A stretch of 64,000 nt of DNA from Syntrophomonas sp. (GTDB lineage: Bacteria > Bacillota > Syntrophomonadia > Syntrophomonadales > Syntrophomonadaceae): the NCBI GenBank assembly GCA_016841425.1, contig JAENZE010000001.1:186001-250000 (forward strand), given 5' to 3'. Shown here one piece after another: positions 9,604 to 18,528 of this stretch. The position numbers and the translations under genes are program-made. Position 1 is the first letter of the stretch. Each line of letters starts with the position of its first letter. The notes beneath the pieces are model-generated. The model was not told where the DNA came from. It was given only the letters and a program-made list of their open reading frames with translations, and ran no database searches.

Positions 9604-9759
9604 ATGAAAGCGCTGGAGATATTAATAGCTGTCTCGCTGTTTAATATGCTTTTGTATTACTACCTGAAAAACCGCAGGGAAAGGCATGCTTATTATCAGC
9701 AGCTAGCTGAGATGGAGTATCCAGAGGCTGCTGAGTATGAAAAAGAAGAAAAAGAATAA
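9604..9759 (+). CDS. Small single-span membrane protein, 51 residues
   Basis: ATG 9604 to TAA 9757, preceded by GAAGGATTG. The product has one N-terminal membrane segment (about residues 4-20), a basic stop-transfer patch (KNRRERH) and an acidic tail ending EKEEKE. The arrangement of hydrophobic helix, positive patch and charged tail looks real rather than random. Follows the DUF2892 gene on the same strand. No family recognised. Confidence 0.6.
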   Translation: MKALEILIAVSLFNMLLYYYLKNRRERHAYYQQLAEMEYPEAAEYEKEEKE

Positions 9760-9932
9760 TTTCCAAACTTTTATTCATGTATTTTTAAATAGCGTAAAAC
9801 ACAGTATACTTTTAGGTCTAATATCATATACTATTAGTTGAAGCGAATATTAGCACTTGCAATCATCCCTAATTTATAATAGAATATTCAAGTGCGAATT
9901 GGCACAGCAAAGTCATAGAAAAGAAAACCTTC

Positions 9933-9961
9933 TTGAAATGGCTATTAAAAAAATGTATAAT
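9933..9961 (+). promoter_or_regulatory. Sigma-A promoter of the tRNA cluster
   Basis: TTGAAA (9933-9938), exact 17-base spacer, TATAAT (9956-9961); the first tRNA begins 12 bases later. Confidence 0.85.
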
Positions 9962-9972
9962 ACACTTTGCGG

Positions 9973-10205
<233 letters not shown>

Positions 10206-10222
10206 TTTTATGTATACTTGTT

Positions 10223-10299
<77 letters not shown>

Positions 10300-10319
10300 T
10301 TTGATTCGAATTAAAACAT

Positions 10320-10397
10320 GGTGGGTGTAGCTCAGTTGGTTAGAGCACCAGATTGTGGCTCTGGGGGCCGTGGGTTCGAGTCCCATCATCCACCCCA
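10320..10397 (+). tRNA. tRNA-His (anticodon GTG)
   Basis: Acceptor GTGGGTG/CATCCAC with the diagnostic extra G at -1 (10320) facing discriminator C. Anticodon loop TTGTGGC; encoded CCA. Confidence 0.96.
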
Positions 10398-10444
10398 ATA
10401 TATCCTTGACACGCTGCAGCCGCAGCTAGTATACTCATATACGT

Positions 10445-10519
10445 TGGGGTGTAGCCAAGCGGTAAGGCAACGGACTTTGACTCCGTCATTCGTTGGTTCG
10501 AATCCAGCCACCCCAGCCA
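10445..10519 (+). tRNA. tRNA-Gln (anticodon TTG)
   Basis: Acceptor TGGGGTG/CACCCCA, anticodon loop CTTTGAC, T-loop TTCGAAT, encoded CCA. Confidence 0.96.
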
Positions 10520-10540
10520 TTTAAAAAAGCAATAGTTTTT

Positions 10541-10616
10541 GGGCCATTAGCTCAGCAGGTAGAGCACCTGACTTTTAATCAGGGCGTCGGAGGTTCGAAT
10601 CCTCCATGGCTCACCA
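10541..10616 (+). tRNA. tRNA-Lys (anticodon TTT)
   Basis: Acceptor GGGCCAT/ATGGCTC with one wobble, anticodon loop CTTTTAA, encoded CCA. Last tRNA of the cluster. Confidence 0.96.
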
Positions 10617-10629
10617 TTTAAAAACAAGT

Positions 10630-10658
10630 ACCCGTGCCGGTTGGCACGGGTTTTGTGT
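10630..10658 (+). terminator. Intrinsic terminator of the tRNA cluster
   Basis: CCCGTGCC (10631-10638) pairs with GGCACGGG (10643-10650), followed by TTTTGTGTTT. Confidence 0.9.
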
Positions 10659-10762
10659 TTTATGCCAGAGAACAACATCAGCTTCTTTGCTTTAGCTAGA
10701 TCTTGAGTAAAGGCTTTTGAGCTAATAGAGATAACTGTAAATATAACCATCCCTTGTAACCA

Positions 10763-12313
10763 TTATTCAAATATTCTGGCTTCCACTTGGTTTGGGCATG
10801 TTCCCGGGGGCTGCAGATGGTTGAAAGCAGGTCCTTCGATAATATCACCGTCATAGTCAAATCTCGAACCGTGGCAGGGGCAGTCCCATGTTCTTTCAGC
10901 ATCATTCCACTTTAATTCACAGCCCAGGTGGGTACAGGTCAAATCTACAAGATGCAGTTCTCCCATGTCATCTCGGAAAGCACCGAGCCTTTGGCCCTCT
11001 ATATCTACTGCTCTTGCTTCTCCTTTGGAGATATCAATGTTTCCAGGCAGCGTCTCAGTTTTCCCGGCTACATACTCCTTAGCGACATCAGCATTTTCTA
11101 TAACAAAGGTTTTTAAAGAACTGAGGTTAAATCTGGAGGGATTGTAGACCGGTGCCCAGGGATTGTCACCTTTAGTAATCAGATCACTCAGTATCATAGC
11201 AGAAGCCGTACCATTCGACATGCCCCACTTTCCGAAGCCTGTTGCAACATACAAATTGGGGTTCCTGGAGGTAAGATTTCCAACATAGGGCACACTGTCC
11301 AGGGTCATGCAGTCCTGCGTTGACCACCGGCATATAACGTCACGTACTTCGAAGGTTTCATGAGCAAAATCCAGCAGGTTTTTATAGTGTACATTCAAAT
11401 TCTGACCATCGCCGGTTTTGTGGTTTTCTCCAGCCAAGAGGATTAACTCCCCATCTCCATCACTTTGGGAACGGAGCGAGCGAACCGGAGACTCAGCGTT
11501 TATAAAAGTGCCTTCAGGAAACTGATCCTCAATTCGGATAGCTGTAATGTATGATTTTTCTGCGTGAATCCTGGTGAAGTACATACCTCCCCCATCAAAA
11601 AACGGAAAATGAGTGGCAATTATAATCTTAGCAGCTGTAATCTTTTGGCCGTTACGGGTGACTACAGCAACAGGATCATCCTGGATATTAACCGCTGCCG
11701 TCTGTTCATATATAGCACTGCCCTGACCTGGGATGTGCTGGGCCAGGACTTTCAAATACTTAAGCGGGTGAAACTGTGCCTGCTTATCAAAACGCAGCGC
11801 TGCTTTAATCGAAATTGGCAGGGGGATTGTATCAATACAACTCGCCTTTATGCCAAAATTTGAAGCGGCCCGGGCCTCATCTTCTATGGCTTTGACATTT
11901 TGTGCGGATTGAGCATAAACATATGCCGGGCGCCAGGAGAAATCACAGTCAATTCTATACTCTTCAGCTATACTGGCTACCATACGAATGGCGCTTTCAT
12001 TAGCTTCAGCATATTGATGAGCTAATTCCTTACTCATTTCCTTCTCCAGTTTGGCATAGATAAGTGAGTGCTGGGAAGTTATTTTTGCGGTAGTATGTCC
12101 GGTAGTACCTTGAAGAATCCGGTTTGCCTCAACAACTGCCACTTTCAAACCTTGTTTCTTTAAAAGGAATGCCGATGTAATACCTACAATACCCCCTCCT
12201 ACGATAGCGATATCAACGTCAATATCTTCTTCCAGCCGCGGATAGTCAGTCTGAGGGGTAGAATCTATCCAATAGGAATTAGGAACATCAAGAAACTCAT
12301 TATTTGTATTCAT
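10763..12313 (-). CDS. FAD-dependent oxidoreductase with C-terminal Rieske domain (YhfW type)
   Basis: A 516-residue flavoprotein. The N-terminal Rossmann FAD site IAIVGGGIVGITSAFLLKK belongs to the DAO/glycine-oxidase-like fold. The C-terminal 90 residues form a Rieske [2Fe-2S] domain: CTHLGCEL (C-x-H) followed by CPCHGSRFD (C-x2-H). The fusion fits the B. subtilis YhfW family, whose substrate is not established to my knowledge. The third of three clustered ATG codons (12313) is chosen because AAGGA lies 8 bases before it. Monocistronic and convergent with the tRNA cluster. Confidence 0.9.
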   Translation of the reverse strand: MNTNNEFLDVPNSYWIDSTPQTDYPRLEEDIDVDIAIVGGGIVGITSAFLLKKQGLKVAVVEANRILQGTTGHTTAKITSQHSLIYAKLEKEMSKELAHQYAEANESAIRMVASIAEEYRIDCDFSWRPAYVYAQSAQNVKAIEDEARAASNFGIKASCIDTIPLPISIKAALRFDKQAQFHPLKYLKVLAQHIPGQGSAIYEQTAAVNIQDDPVAVVTRNGQKITAAKIIIATHFPFFDGGGMYFTRIHAEKSYITAIRIEDQFPEGTFINAESPVRSLRSQSDGDGELILLAGENHKTGDGQNLNVHYKNLLDFAHETFEVRDVICRWSTQDCMTLDSVPYVGNLTSRNPNLYVATGFGKWGMSNGTASAMILSDLITKGDNPWAPVYNPSRFNLSSLKTFVIENADVAKEYVAGKTETLPGNIDISKGEARAVDIEGQRLGAFRDDMGELHLVDLTCTHLGCELKWNDAERTWDCPCHGSRFDYDGDIIEGPAFNHLQPPGTCPNQVEARIFE

Positions 12314-12483
12314 TTTCATCATCCTTACATGGAATTATTTCTAGTATTTTGTGTTATTTAAAGATAAGTATACTGATGATAATCGATTAACGGGATAGGT
12401 TCCTTTTAACTCACTCGGGGAAACCTAATAAGAAATTAACAATGTGGGAAGAAAAAATTTTTCTTTATCAGGGAGAAGGCATT

Positions 12484-13422
12484 ATGACACAAGTTTTGTT
12501 GCACACCGTACCTCAACAGCTAAGGGCTTTATATACCCTGATTCGAGTCGTACCAGTATTATCCTGGGGTATCTCATCCAGCCTGTTAGGATTGGGCTTT
12601 TCCTATGCAGTAAATAACAGGGTGCGCTGGCTGGACTTTATTTTAATTCTTTTGCTGATCATCCTGCTCCATGGGATAGTTTCACATGCTTTAAATGACC
12701 GAGAAGATTGGTTATCAGGTACTGATCAACTAAGCCCGGGTATATTATCCGGAGGCTCAGGGGTAATTCCCTGCAAGCAGTACAGTCTTGAAGAGCTATC
12801 ATGGATTGCCAGAGCTGCTCTGCTGCTGGCATTGATTGCGGCAGGCTATTTTCTGTGGCGAGCTGGTCCATTCCTGATTATAATATTGGCAGTGGCGGTC
12901 TGGTCAGCCACTGCCTACAGCTGTGCCCCCTTTAGGCTTGCTTACCGCCCCCTGGCAGGAGAGTGGCTGTGTGCCTTCCCTGCAGTATTTGCATGTGCAG
13001 TGGGTACTTTCTATGTGCTCACAGACTCGCTTCAGTTAGCAGCTTTATTTGCTGGAGGGATTCATGCCCTGCTTGCCATAGGCTTGTTAATGCACCATCA
13101 TTTGAGTGATATTAGCAGTGATCTTAAGGCAACTCCTCGCAAATTGACAACTGTGGCCCTGGTGGCAATGATCATGGGAATAGAAAGAACTCCTCTGGTG
13201 GAATTACTCTATTTTCTGCTGGCTTTGTTGCTGGGGATAATGGGGGGGCTGTTTTATAACCCGGTATTCTGGTTCACTGTTCCAACCGCTCTTGGCTGTA
13301 TAGGAACCGCACTTACTACTATACCCGATGACATTGGCAGCATAACGCGGAGGGAATATTTGCTCTACGGTCTTATTATTGGAGATGCCGTCAGCAAAAC
13401 CGCATGGCTTTTGTTAAGTTAG
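12484..13422 (+). CDS. UbiA-family prenyltransferase
   Basis: An integral membrane enzyme of 312 residues with about eight hydrophobic segments that attaches a polyprenyl chain to an acceptor. The two Asp-rich motifs are present: NDREDWLSGTD (about residues 62-72) and DISSDLKATPRKLT (about 205-218). The second resembles the MenA-type D-x3-D followed by R-K-L-T. ATG 12484 follows GGAGAAGG and is preferred over an ATG 42 bases upstream with no site. No menaquinone or heme genes are adjacent, so the acceptor is unknown. Confidence 0.82.
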   Translation: MTQVLLHTVPQQLRALYTLIRVVPVLSWGISSSLLGLGFSYAVNNRVRWLDFILILLLIILLHGIVSHALNDREDWLSGTDQLSPGILSGGSGVIPCKQYSLEELSWIARAALLLALIAAGYFLWRAGPFLIIILAVAVWSATAYSCAPFRLAYRPLAGEWLCAFPAVFACAVGTFYVLTDSLQLAALFAGGIHALLAIGLLMHHHLSDISSDLKATPRKLTTVALVAMIMGIERTPLVELLYFLLALLLGIMGGLFYNPVFWFTVPTALGCIGTALTTIPDDIGSITRREYLLYGLIIGDAVSKTAWLLLS

Positions 13423-13641
13423 AACCTGGATGAGTGGCTTAATGTTCCACCCCATCATTTTATGAGATTTCCATAGAAGGATGGCATTATTGTTTTAAGC
13501 CGGGGAAAGGCCAATCTGTTCATGTATAGAAGAGATGAAGGGACAATAGATACTACTAATCATATATAATAATGTGGTTTTTTGCTGACCGATATATTAC
13601 AATTATTGTCGGGTAAGTGAAGAATATAATGGGATGGAGAG

Positions 13642-14586
13642 ATGAAAGTGAAGAAAATACTTATCGGGGTGCTAATAGTTCTCTGCAGTTTGAGTTTTGT
13701 GGGCTGTAGTCAGGAAAAAAACGAGACAGCACCTGAAAAGATAATAAATATCGGCGTTATGCCTGATGTTGAATCGATACCTTTTATTATTGCGGAAAAA
13801 AACGGCTATTTTGAAAAAGAGGGAGTCAAGGTAAATATTGAGCATTTTACCAGTGCCAAGGATAGAGATAGTGCCTTGCAGAGCGGAAAATTAGATGGAG
13901 TTATCACCGATATGCTGGCTGTACTATTTGCTAACGAAGGCGGAATTAACTTGAGGATGGTTGCTAAAACTGATGGCAATATTGAGCTGATGGCAGGGAA
14001 AGATTCGGGAATCAGTTCGGTTTCCGATCTTAAAGGAAAAGATATCGGTATGTCAACCAACACGATCATGGAATATACCACTGATAAAATGCTTGAAGCT
14101 GCCGGATTGAGTCCCCAGGACGTTAACAAAGTGGCTATTCCTCCTCTGCCAACCAGGTTAGAAATGCTTCAGGGCGGGAAGGTTACGGCAGCTATCTTAC
14201 CGGAACCTCTGGCTGGATTAGCTGTGAAAAATGGAGCGATTGTTTTGAATAGCACCGATCAGATGGCCAATAAAGCTGGTGCAATAGCCTTTACTGCCGG
14301 GAGTCTGGAAGAAAGCCCGGAAGAGATAAAGGCCATCCTTAGAGCTTATAATCAAGCATCGGAATATCTACAGAAGGAACCAGCTGCATCCTATCTTGAT
14401 TATATTATTGAAGAACAGGGCTTCCCGGCAGAGATCAGAGATTCTCTGCAGCTGCCTGAATACCAGCAGGCGAAACTGCCTGAGGAAGAAATTTTCTTGG
14501 ATGTAATACGATGGATGCAGGAAAAAGATCTTATTAAAGGAAGTTATGAATATAAAGAACTGGTGGATGAACAAATCTTGAGGTAA
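13642..14586 (+). CDS. ABC transporter substrate-binding lipoprotein (SsuA/ThiY/NMT1 type)
   Basis: A 314-residue extracytoplasmic binding protein. Signal peptide with lipobox (SFVGCSQ), then an NMT1/SsuA-like periplasmic fold: IGVMPDVESIPFIIAEKNGYFEKEGV at the N terminus, DLKGKDIGMS about residue 130, and PEPLAGLAVKNG about 190. First gene of a three-gene importer operon of the nitrate/sulfonate/taurine class. The ligand is uncertain; no TPP or other riboswitch is seen upstream. Confidence 0.9.
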   Translation: MKVKKILIGVLIVLCSLSFVGCSQEKNETAPEKIINIGVMPDVESIPFIIAEKNGYFEKEGVKVNIEHFTSAKDRDSALQSGKLDGVITDMLAVLFANEGGINLRMVAKTDGNIELMAGKDSGISSVSDLKGKDIGMSTNTIMEYTTDKMLEAAGLSPQDVNKVAIPPLPTRLEMLQGGKVTAAILPEPLAGLAVKNGAIVLNSTDQMANKAGAIAFTAGSLEESPEEIKAILRAYNQASEYLQKEPAASYLDYIIEEQGFPAEIRDSLQLPEYQQAKLPEEEIFLDVIRWMQEKDLIKGSYEYKELVDEQILR

Positions 14587-14593
14587 TAGTTTA

Positions 14594-15334
14594 GTGATTG
14601 AAATAAAAGATCTTGTAGTAAAATACCGCAGAAAAAATGAAGAGACTCCGGTTCTGGACAATATAAATATTAATATTGGCACCGGAGATATCTATACCTT
14701 TATTGGTCCATCTGGGTGTGGTAAATCAACTTTGCTTCATGTGTTGTCAGGAATATTAAAAGACTATACTGGCAGTGTTAGGATCGATGGACATGCTATC
14801 GATCCTAAAACACAGCGTATTGGGTTAATTCTCCAAAACTATGGACTGTTGCCCTGGAAAAATGTCTACCACAACACTATGCTGGGAGTAAAAATCAAGA
14901 ATGATCAGCAGGTCCTGGATGAGTACGGTAGATATATTTTGCAGCAATTAGGCATCGATTCTCTTCTAGATAGATTTCCCAAGGAGTTAAGTGGTGGTCA
15001 ACAGCAGAGAGTGGCTATTGCTCGGGCTTTCATATTAAAGCCCGATTTATTGTTGATGGATGAGCCATTTTCAGCACTTGATGCCATAAGCCGGGAAGAA
15101 TTACAGGATCTTTTCTTAAAAATCTGGAAAGAGAATAATGTTACTACTGCATTTGTTACCCATAGTGTTGATGAAGCCCTTTATTTGGGCAGTAAAATCG
15201 TGGTATTTTCATCCGCGCCGGGAAGAATCCTGGAGGTGGTAGATAACTCCTGCTTTCAACTGGATAACTTGAGGTTTCGAGATGAGTATTACGATATGTG
15301 CATGAACTTAAGAAAAATACTGGATAAAGGATGA
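14594..15334 (+). CDS. ABC transporter ATP-binding protein (SsuB/TauB type)
   Basis: A 246-residue ATPase. Walker A GPSGCGKST, Q-loop LILQNYGLLPW, signature LSGGQQQR, Walker B LLLMDEPFSALD and H-loop VTHSVDEAL are all intact. GTG start 14594, seven bases after the preceding stop, with GAGGT upstream. Its stop overlaps the permease start (ATGA), which indicates tight coupling. Confidence 0.94.
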   Translation: MIEIKDLVVKYRRKNEETPVLDNININIGTGDIYTFIGPSGCGKSTLLHVLSGILKDYTGSVRIDGHAIDPKTQRIGLILQNYGLLPWKNVYHNTMLGVKIKNDQQVLDEYGRYILQQLGIDSLLDRFPKELSGGQQQRVAIARAFILKPDLLLMDEPFSALDAISREELQDLFLKIWKENNVTTAFVTHSVDEALYLGSKIVVFSSAPGRILEVVDNSCFQLDNLRFRDEYYDMCMNLRKILDKG

Positions 15335-16080
15335 TCAAGGTGTCGTCAGATAAGAAATGGCAGGGAGCACTGTACAGCCTGGTACTGGTAATTGTTATCT
15401 GGCAGGCATTGTCCTGGCTTCTAAAACTTCCTATCATTCCATCTCCATTTGCTGTTCTAATAAACATCATACAGATTTTTGCAGCCAAGATGGAAATACA
15501 TCTTCTATACAGCCTGGGCAGGATTATGGGAGGGATAGCTTTATCCATCCTGTTGGGAGTACCGTTAGGTTTTCTGATGGGCTATTTTAATAGAGTGGAC
15601 AAGGTACTGTCACCACTGGTGTATTTTACTTATCCGGTTCCTAAAATAGCCCTGCTTCCCATAATAATGCTTCTATTCGGTCTGGGTGAGGCTTCCAAGC
15701 TGATAATGATAGTCCTGATAATAATATTTCAAATAATAATTACTTCCCGGGATGCAGTGAAAGGCATTCCGCAGGAAATATTCCGGTCGCTGCAGTCATT
15801 AGGAGCCAGCCGGCTCCAGGTCTTTAAGGAAGTGATAATTCCCGCTTCTCTGGCTGACGTTCTGACCGCTACCAGGCTGGCACTGGGTACGGCCGTATCC
15901 ATTTTATTTTTTACCGAAACTTTTGGCACCCAGTATGGTATGGGATATTTCATTATGGACGCATGGATGCGGGTAAATTATCTAGATATGTATGCTGGTA
16001 TTGTCATCCTGAGTCTGATGGGATTTTGCTTATTTACCGTCATAGATATTACCGAAAGGCACATCAGCTCCTGGAGATAA
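15331..16080 (+). CDS. ABC transporter permease (SsuC/TauC type)
   Basis: A 249-residue membrane subunit with about six helices. The binding-protein-dependent transport (EAA) loop is visible around ...LQSLGASRLQVFKEVIIPASLADVLTATRLAL. Overlaps the ATPase gene by four bases. Completes the importer. Confidence 0.92.
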   Translation: MIKVSSDKKWQGALYSLVLVIVIWQALSWLLKLPIIPSPFAVLINIIQIFAAKMEIHLLYSLGRIMGGIALSILLGVPLGFLMGYFNRVDKVLSPLVYFTYPVPKIALLPIIMLLFGLGEASKLIMIVLIIIFQIIITSRDAVKGIPQEIFRSLQSLGASRLQVFKEVIIPASLADVLTATRLALGTAVSILFFTETFGTQYGMGYFIMDAWMRVNYLDMYAGIVILSLMGFCLFTVIDITERHISSWR

Positions 16081-16322
16081 ACAGGAAATAAAAGCTGTCT
16101 CATTCTGGACTGTGTTTACTATATTTTAGAGAGGTAACAAAACTGTATACCCCTAAAGGCATATGCCCCAAAATAACCTCCACAAAAGAATCTTAGTATA
16201 TCCCCCAACAATATTTATCAATATAATTGACCATATCCAATAAGTAAATTTGCTCAAGCCTGACAACAGTCCCCACCTATAAGCCTCTATATTTTACTAT
16301 CCTTTGTATTGTTAATAAGAAT

Positions 16323-16344
16323 ACCTATAAGGACAGCTATAGGT
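16323..16344. promoter_or_regulatory. Candidate upstream activator site
   Basis: Perfect inverted repeat ACCTATA-N8-TATAGGT about 70 bases before the sigma-54 -24 element. A related ACCTATAAG half-site occurs at 16275, 48 bases upstream. Spacing and position fit enhancer sites of Fis-type sigma-54 activators. Confidence 0.5.
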
Positions 16345-16412
16345 TGTTTCCTTTAATCTATTTAAAAGGAAAAGGTATACATCAATGCTCCCTACAACTT
16401 ACTGACCAGTAC

Positions 16413-16429
16413 TTGGCCCGATAATTGCA
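16413..16429 (+). promoter_or_regulatory. Sigma-54 promoter of the CoA-transferase gene
   Basis: TTGGCCC-GATAA-TTGCA matches the -24/-12 consensus TGGCAC-N5-TTGCW with one change. The invariant GG (16415-16416) and GC (16427-16428) are separated by exactly 10 bases. Confidence 0.75.
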
Positions 16430-16515
16430 TATAGATTAGGAAATGAGATTTATTTCACTAATTAAATCTGAGTTGGAAATATTCCCCTAAGACCAACATA
16501 GATGTGCAGGAGGTG

Positions 16516-16599
16516 ATGGTTGCCAGGCAGGGGATAATAAATTACTGTTATCGCTTGATAAGTACTATTGATCGTAATAATTTAGGAGGTATTAGATGA
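16516..16599 (+). CDS. Possible 27-codon leader peptide
   Basis: ATG 16516 to TGA 16597. AGGAGG lies very close before it (two bases), and the frame ends exactly against the ATG of the CoA-transferase at 16600. It could couple translation or be chance. The 27-residue product has no recognisable features. Low confidence. Confidence 0.25.
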   Translation: MVARQGIINYCYRLISTIDRNNLGGIR

Positions 16600-17940
16600 A
16601 TGACGAATTATGCTCAAGATTATAAGAATAAGCTACGAACTCCAGATGACGCAGTAAAGATTGTTAAAACAGGCGATTTAGTATGTTACAGTCAATTTGC
16701 CATGACACCCCCAGCCCTGGATGAAGCGCTGGCCAGACGAGCAGGAGACTTATCGGATGTAACCGTAAAGGGTGTTTGCCCGCTTTTTGAACCCCAGGTG
16801 GCAACAGCAGGTACCGACTCGTTTACCTATTTCAGCTGTTTCTTCAGTCCAATTGACAGGAGACTTGCAGAAAGAGGGCTTTGTTACTATTCGCCCAATA
16901 ACTATGGGTGGACACCCGTTCATGCCCAAAGGAAATATTCTAAACCAGCTAACGTCATGATGGTGATGACTACCCCTATGGACGAACATGGATTTTTTAA
17001 TTTTGGAACTTCATGTTCAGATATCCGGGTTTTATGCGATATGGCTGACCTGATTATTATTGAAGTAAACGATCAGGCTCCCTGGGCATTGGGCGGGGAA
17101 CAGGAAAGCATTCACATTTCCAAGGTAGACTACATTGTGGAACACAGCGCTCCCTTACCAACTATCCCTTCAGAGGTTCCAGCATCAGAGGCTGATAAAA
17201 AGATTGCCGCCATGCTGATCGAAGAGATTGAGGATGGAGCCTGCCTGCAGTTTGGTATAGGAGGAATGCCTGGTGTTATAGGAAAACTGATTGCGAATAG
17301 CGATTTAAAGAATCTGGGTATTCATTCGGAAATGATGGCGGACTGTTTCATTGACCTATTCGAGAAAGGAATTGTAACCGGAGCTAATAAAAACATCGAC
17401 AAATATAAGATGACCTATACATTTGCTATGGGCAGCCAGAGATTATATGATTTCATAGACAAGAATCCTGCTTGTGCTATCTATCCGGTGGATAAAACTA
17501 ATAGTCCGGAAAGAATTGCGTTGAACGATAAGCAGATAGCTATTAATAACGGAGTTGAAATAGATCTGTGGGGTCAGGTGAGTTCAGAGTCTTCCGGGTT
17601 CAAGCATATCTCGGGAACCGGTGGTCAGCTTGATTTTACCCTGGGAGCCGAGAAATCGAAAGACGGTAAGGCTTTCATATGCATGTCCTCAACCAAGGGT
17701 ATTGGAGAGAAACGGGTTTCCCGAATTGTACCCTGGTTATCTCCTGGTACAGCGGTTACAGTTCCTCGTTCGGCGGTTACAAATGTGGCAACAGAGTACG
17801 GTATAGCCAACATAGCGGGGAAACCGACCTATGAACGGGCAAAGATGCTTATTGGAATTGCTCATCCAGACTTCCGGGACGAACTAATAGCTGCTGCTGC
17901 TAAACAGAAAATATGGAGAAGAACCAATAAGATATTATAA
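16600..17940 (+). CDS. Acetyl-CoA hydrolase/transferase family CoA-transferase
   Basis: A 446-residue enzyme of the Cat/AbfT/butyryl-CoA:acetate CoA-transferase group. It exchanges CoA between an acyl-CoA and a carboxylate, forming a glutamyl-CoA thioester. The likely catalytic Glu is Glu244 in IHSEMMAD; the glycine loop QFGIGGMPG (217-225) precedes it. Start ATG 16600 follows TTAGGAGGT. Single gene behind a sigma-54 promoter, so its expression probably depends on an activator and a carbon source. In a syntroph or fermenter it would activate or release short-chain fatty acids. Exact acyl specificity cannot be read. Confidence 0.9.
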   Translation: MTNYAQDYKNKLRTPDDAVKIVKTGDLVCYSQFAMTPPALDEALARRAGDLSDVTVKGVCPLFEPQVATAGTDSFTYFSCFFSPIDRRLAERGLCYYSPNNYGWTPVHAQRKYSKPANVMMVMTTPMDEHGFFNFGTSCSDIRVLCDMADLIIIEVNDQAPWALGGEQESIHISKVDYIVEHSAPLPTIPSEVPASEADKKIAAMLIEEIEDGACLQFGIGGMPGVIGKLIANSDLKNLGIHSEMMADCFIDLFEKGIVTGANKNIDKYKMTYTFAMGSQRLYDFIDKNPACAIYPVDKTNSPERIALNDKQIAINNGVEIDLWGQVSSESSGFKHISGTGGQLDFTLGAEKSKDGKAFICMSSTKGIGEKRVSRIVPWLSPGTAVTVPRSAVTNVATEYGIANIAGKPTYERAKMLIGIAHPDFRDELIAAAAKQKIWRRTNKIL

Positions 17941-18121
17941 ACCCTACTTTCCTGGAGGTTATAATGGTCTTCGGAAAATATCATTAGAATATATGCTGAG
18001 GATTGTTGGAACAGGGAGGTACGTCTATAAGCAGGGGAGTGGAAGTTTCCAGGCGAAGTAATTCTATTCGGGTGAGGATGTTTTACTCCTCAGGAACAGC
18101 TAAAGAATTTGCCTAAATAAA

Positions 18122-18165
18122 AACAGCCTGTTGGCAGTGTAGTGGCCAATAGGCTGTTATTTCGT
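18122..18165 (+). terminator. Terminator of the CoA-transferase gene
   Basis: 14-bp stem: AACAGCCTGTTGGC (18122-18135) pairs with GCCAATAGGCTGTT (18145-18158) with one wobble, then ATTTCGTTTG. Confidence 0.75.
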
Positions 18166-18443
18166 TTGTTGAATAAGTACTTAAATGACTGTCCCAACTT
18201 GATAAGTTAAATTGTCTGACTGTTTCCATATATCCGAACACATTGTAGTGGAAACCGGAAAATAATCCTCAGATTGCTGTGGCTGACTGAAACAGCTTTC
18301 CCCGTCAGCCGTGTTATGCTTTCAATATTTGTATTTTCTGGGTAGGGGTTACTTTGCAGCTCAGATTCTTAAAAGCAGAAGTTATTACCATACCATAAGG
18401 ATAAAATCGCTGCCCATCTCCGCAGTCTCTACGTAATTGCACT

Positions 18444-18485
18444 TAATAAAAAAGAATACCCGCAGACGATCTTCCTGCGGGTATT
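18444..18485 (-). terminator. Terminator of the Mg-chelatase-like ATPase gene
   Basis: 11-bp perfect stem AATACCCGCAG-N9-CTGCGGGTATT; on the minus strand it is followed by CTTTTTTATT. Confidence 0.85.
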
Positions 18486-18528
18486 ATAAGAAATAAGAGT
18501 TAAATGAAGGAGTATAATAGTTACCGAA

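Larger units (their letters stand above)
16081..16595. other. Regulatory spacer before the CoA-transferase
   Basis: It has no full-length gene. It holds a dyad-symmetry candidate activator site, a sigma-54 promoter and a 27-codon leader frame, all listed separately. Confidence 0.6.
17941..18528. other. Convergent spacer with two terminators
   Basis: Between the CoA-transferase and the convergent ATPase gene. Both terminators are listed. A short hairpin (GAGGA-N8-TCCTC) lies near 18075; I see no gene here. Confidence 0.5.
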
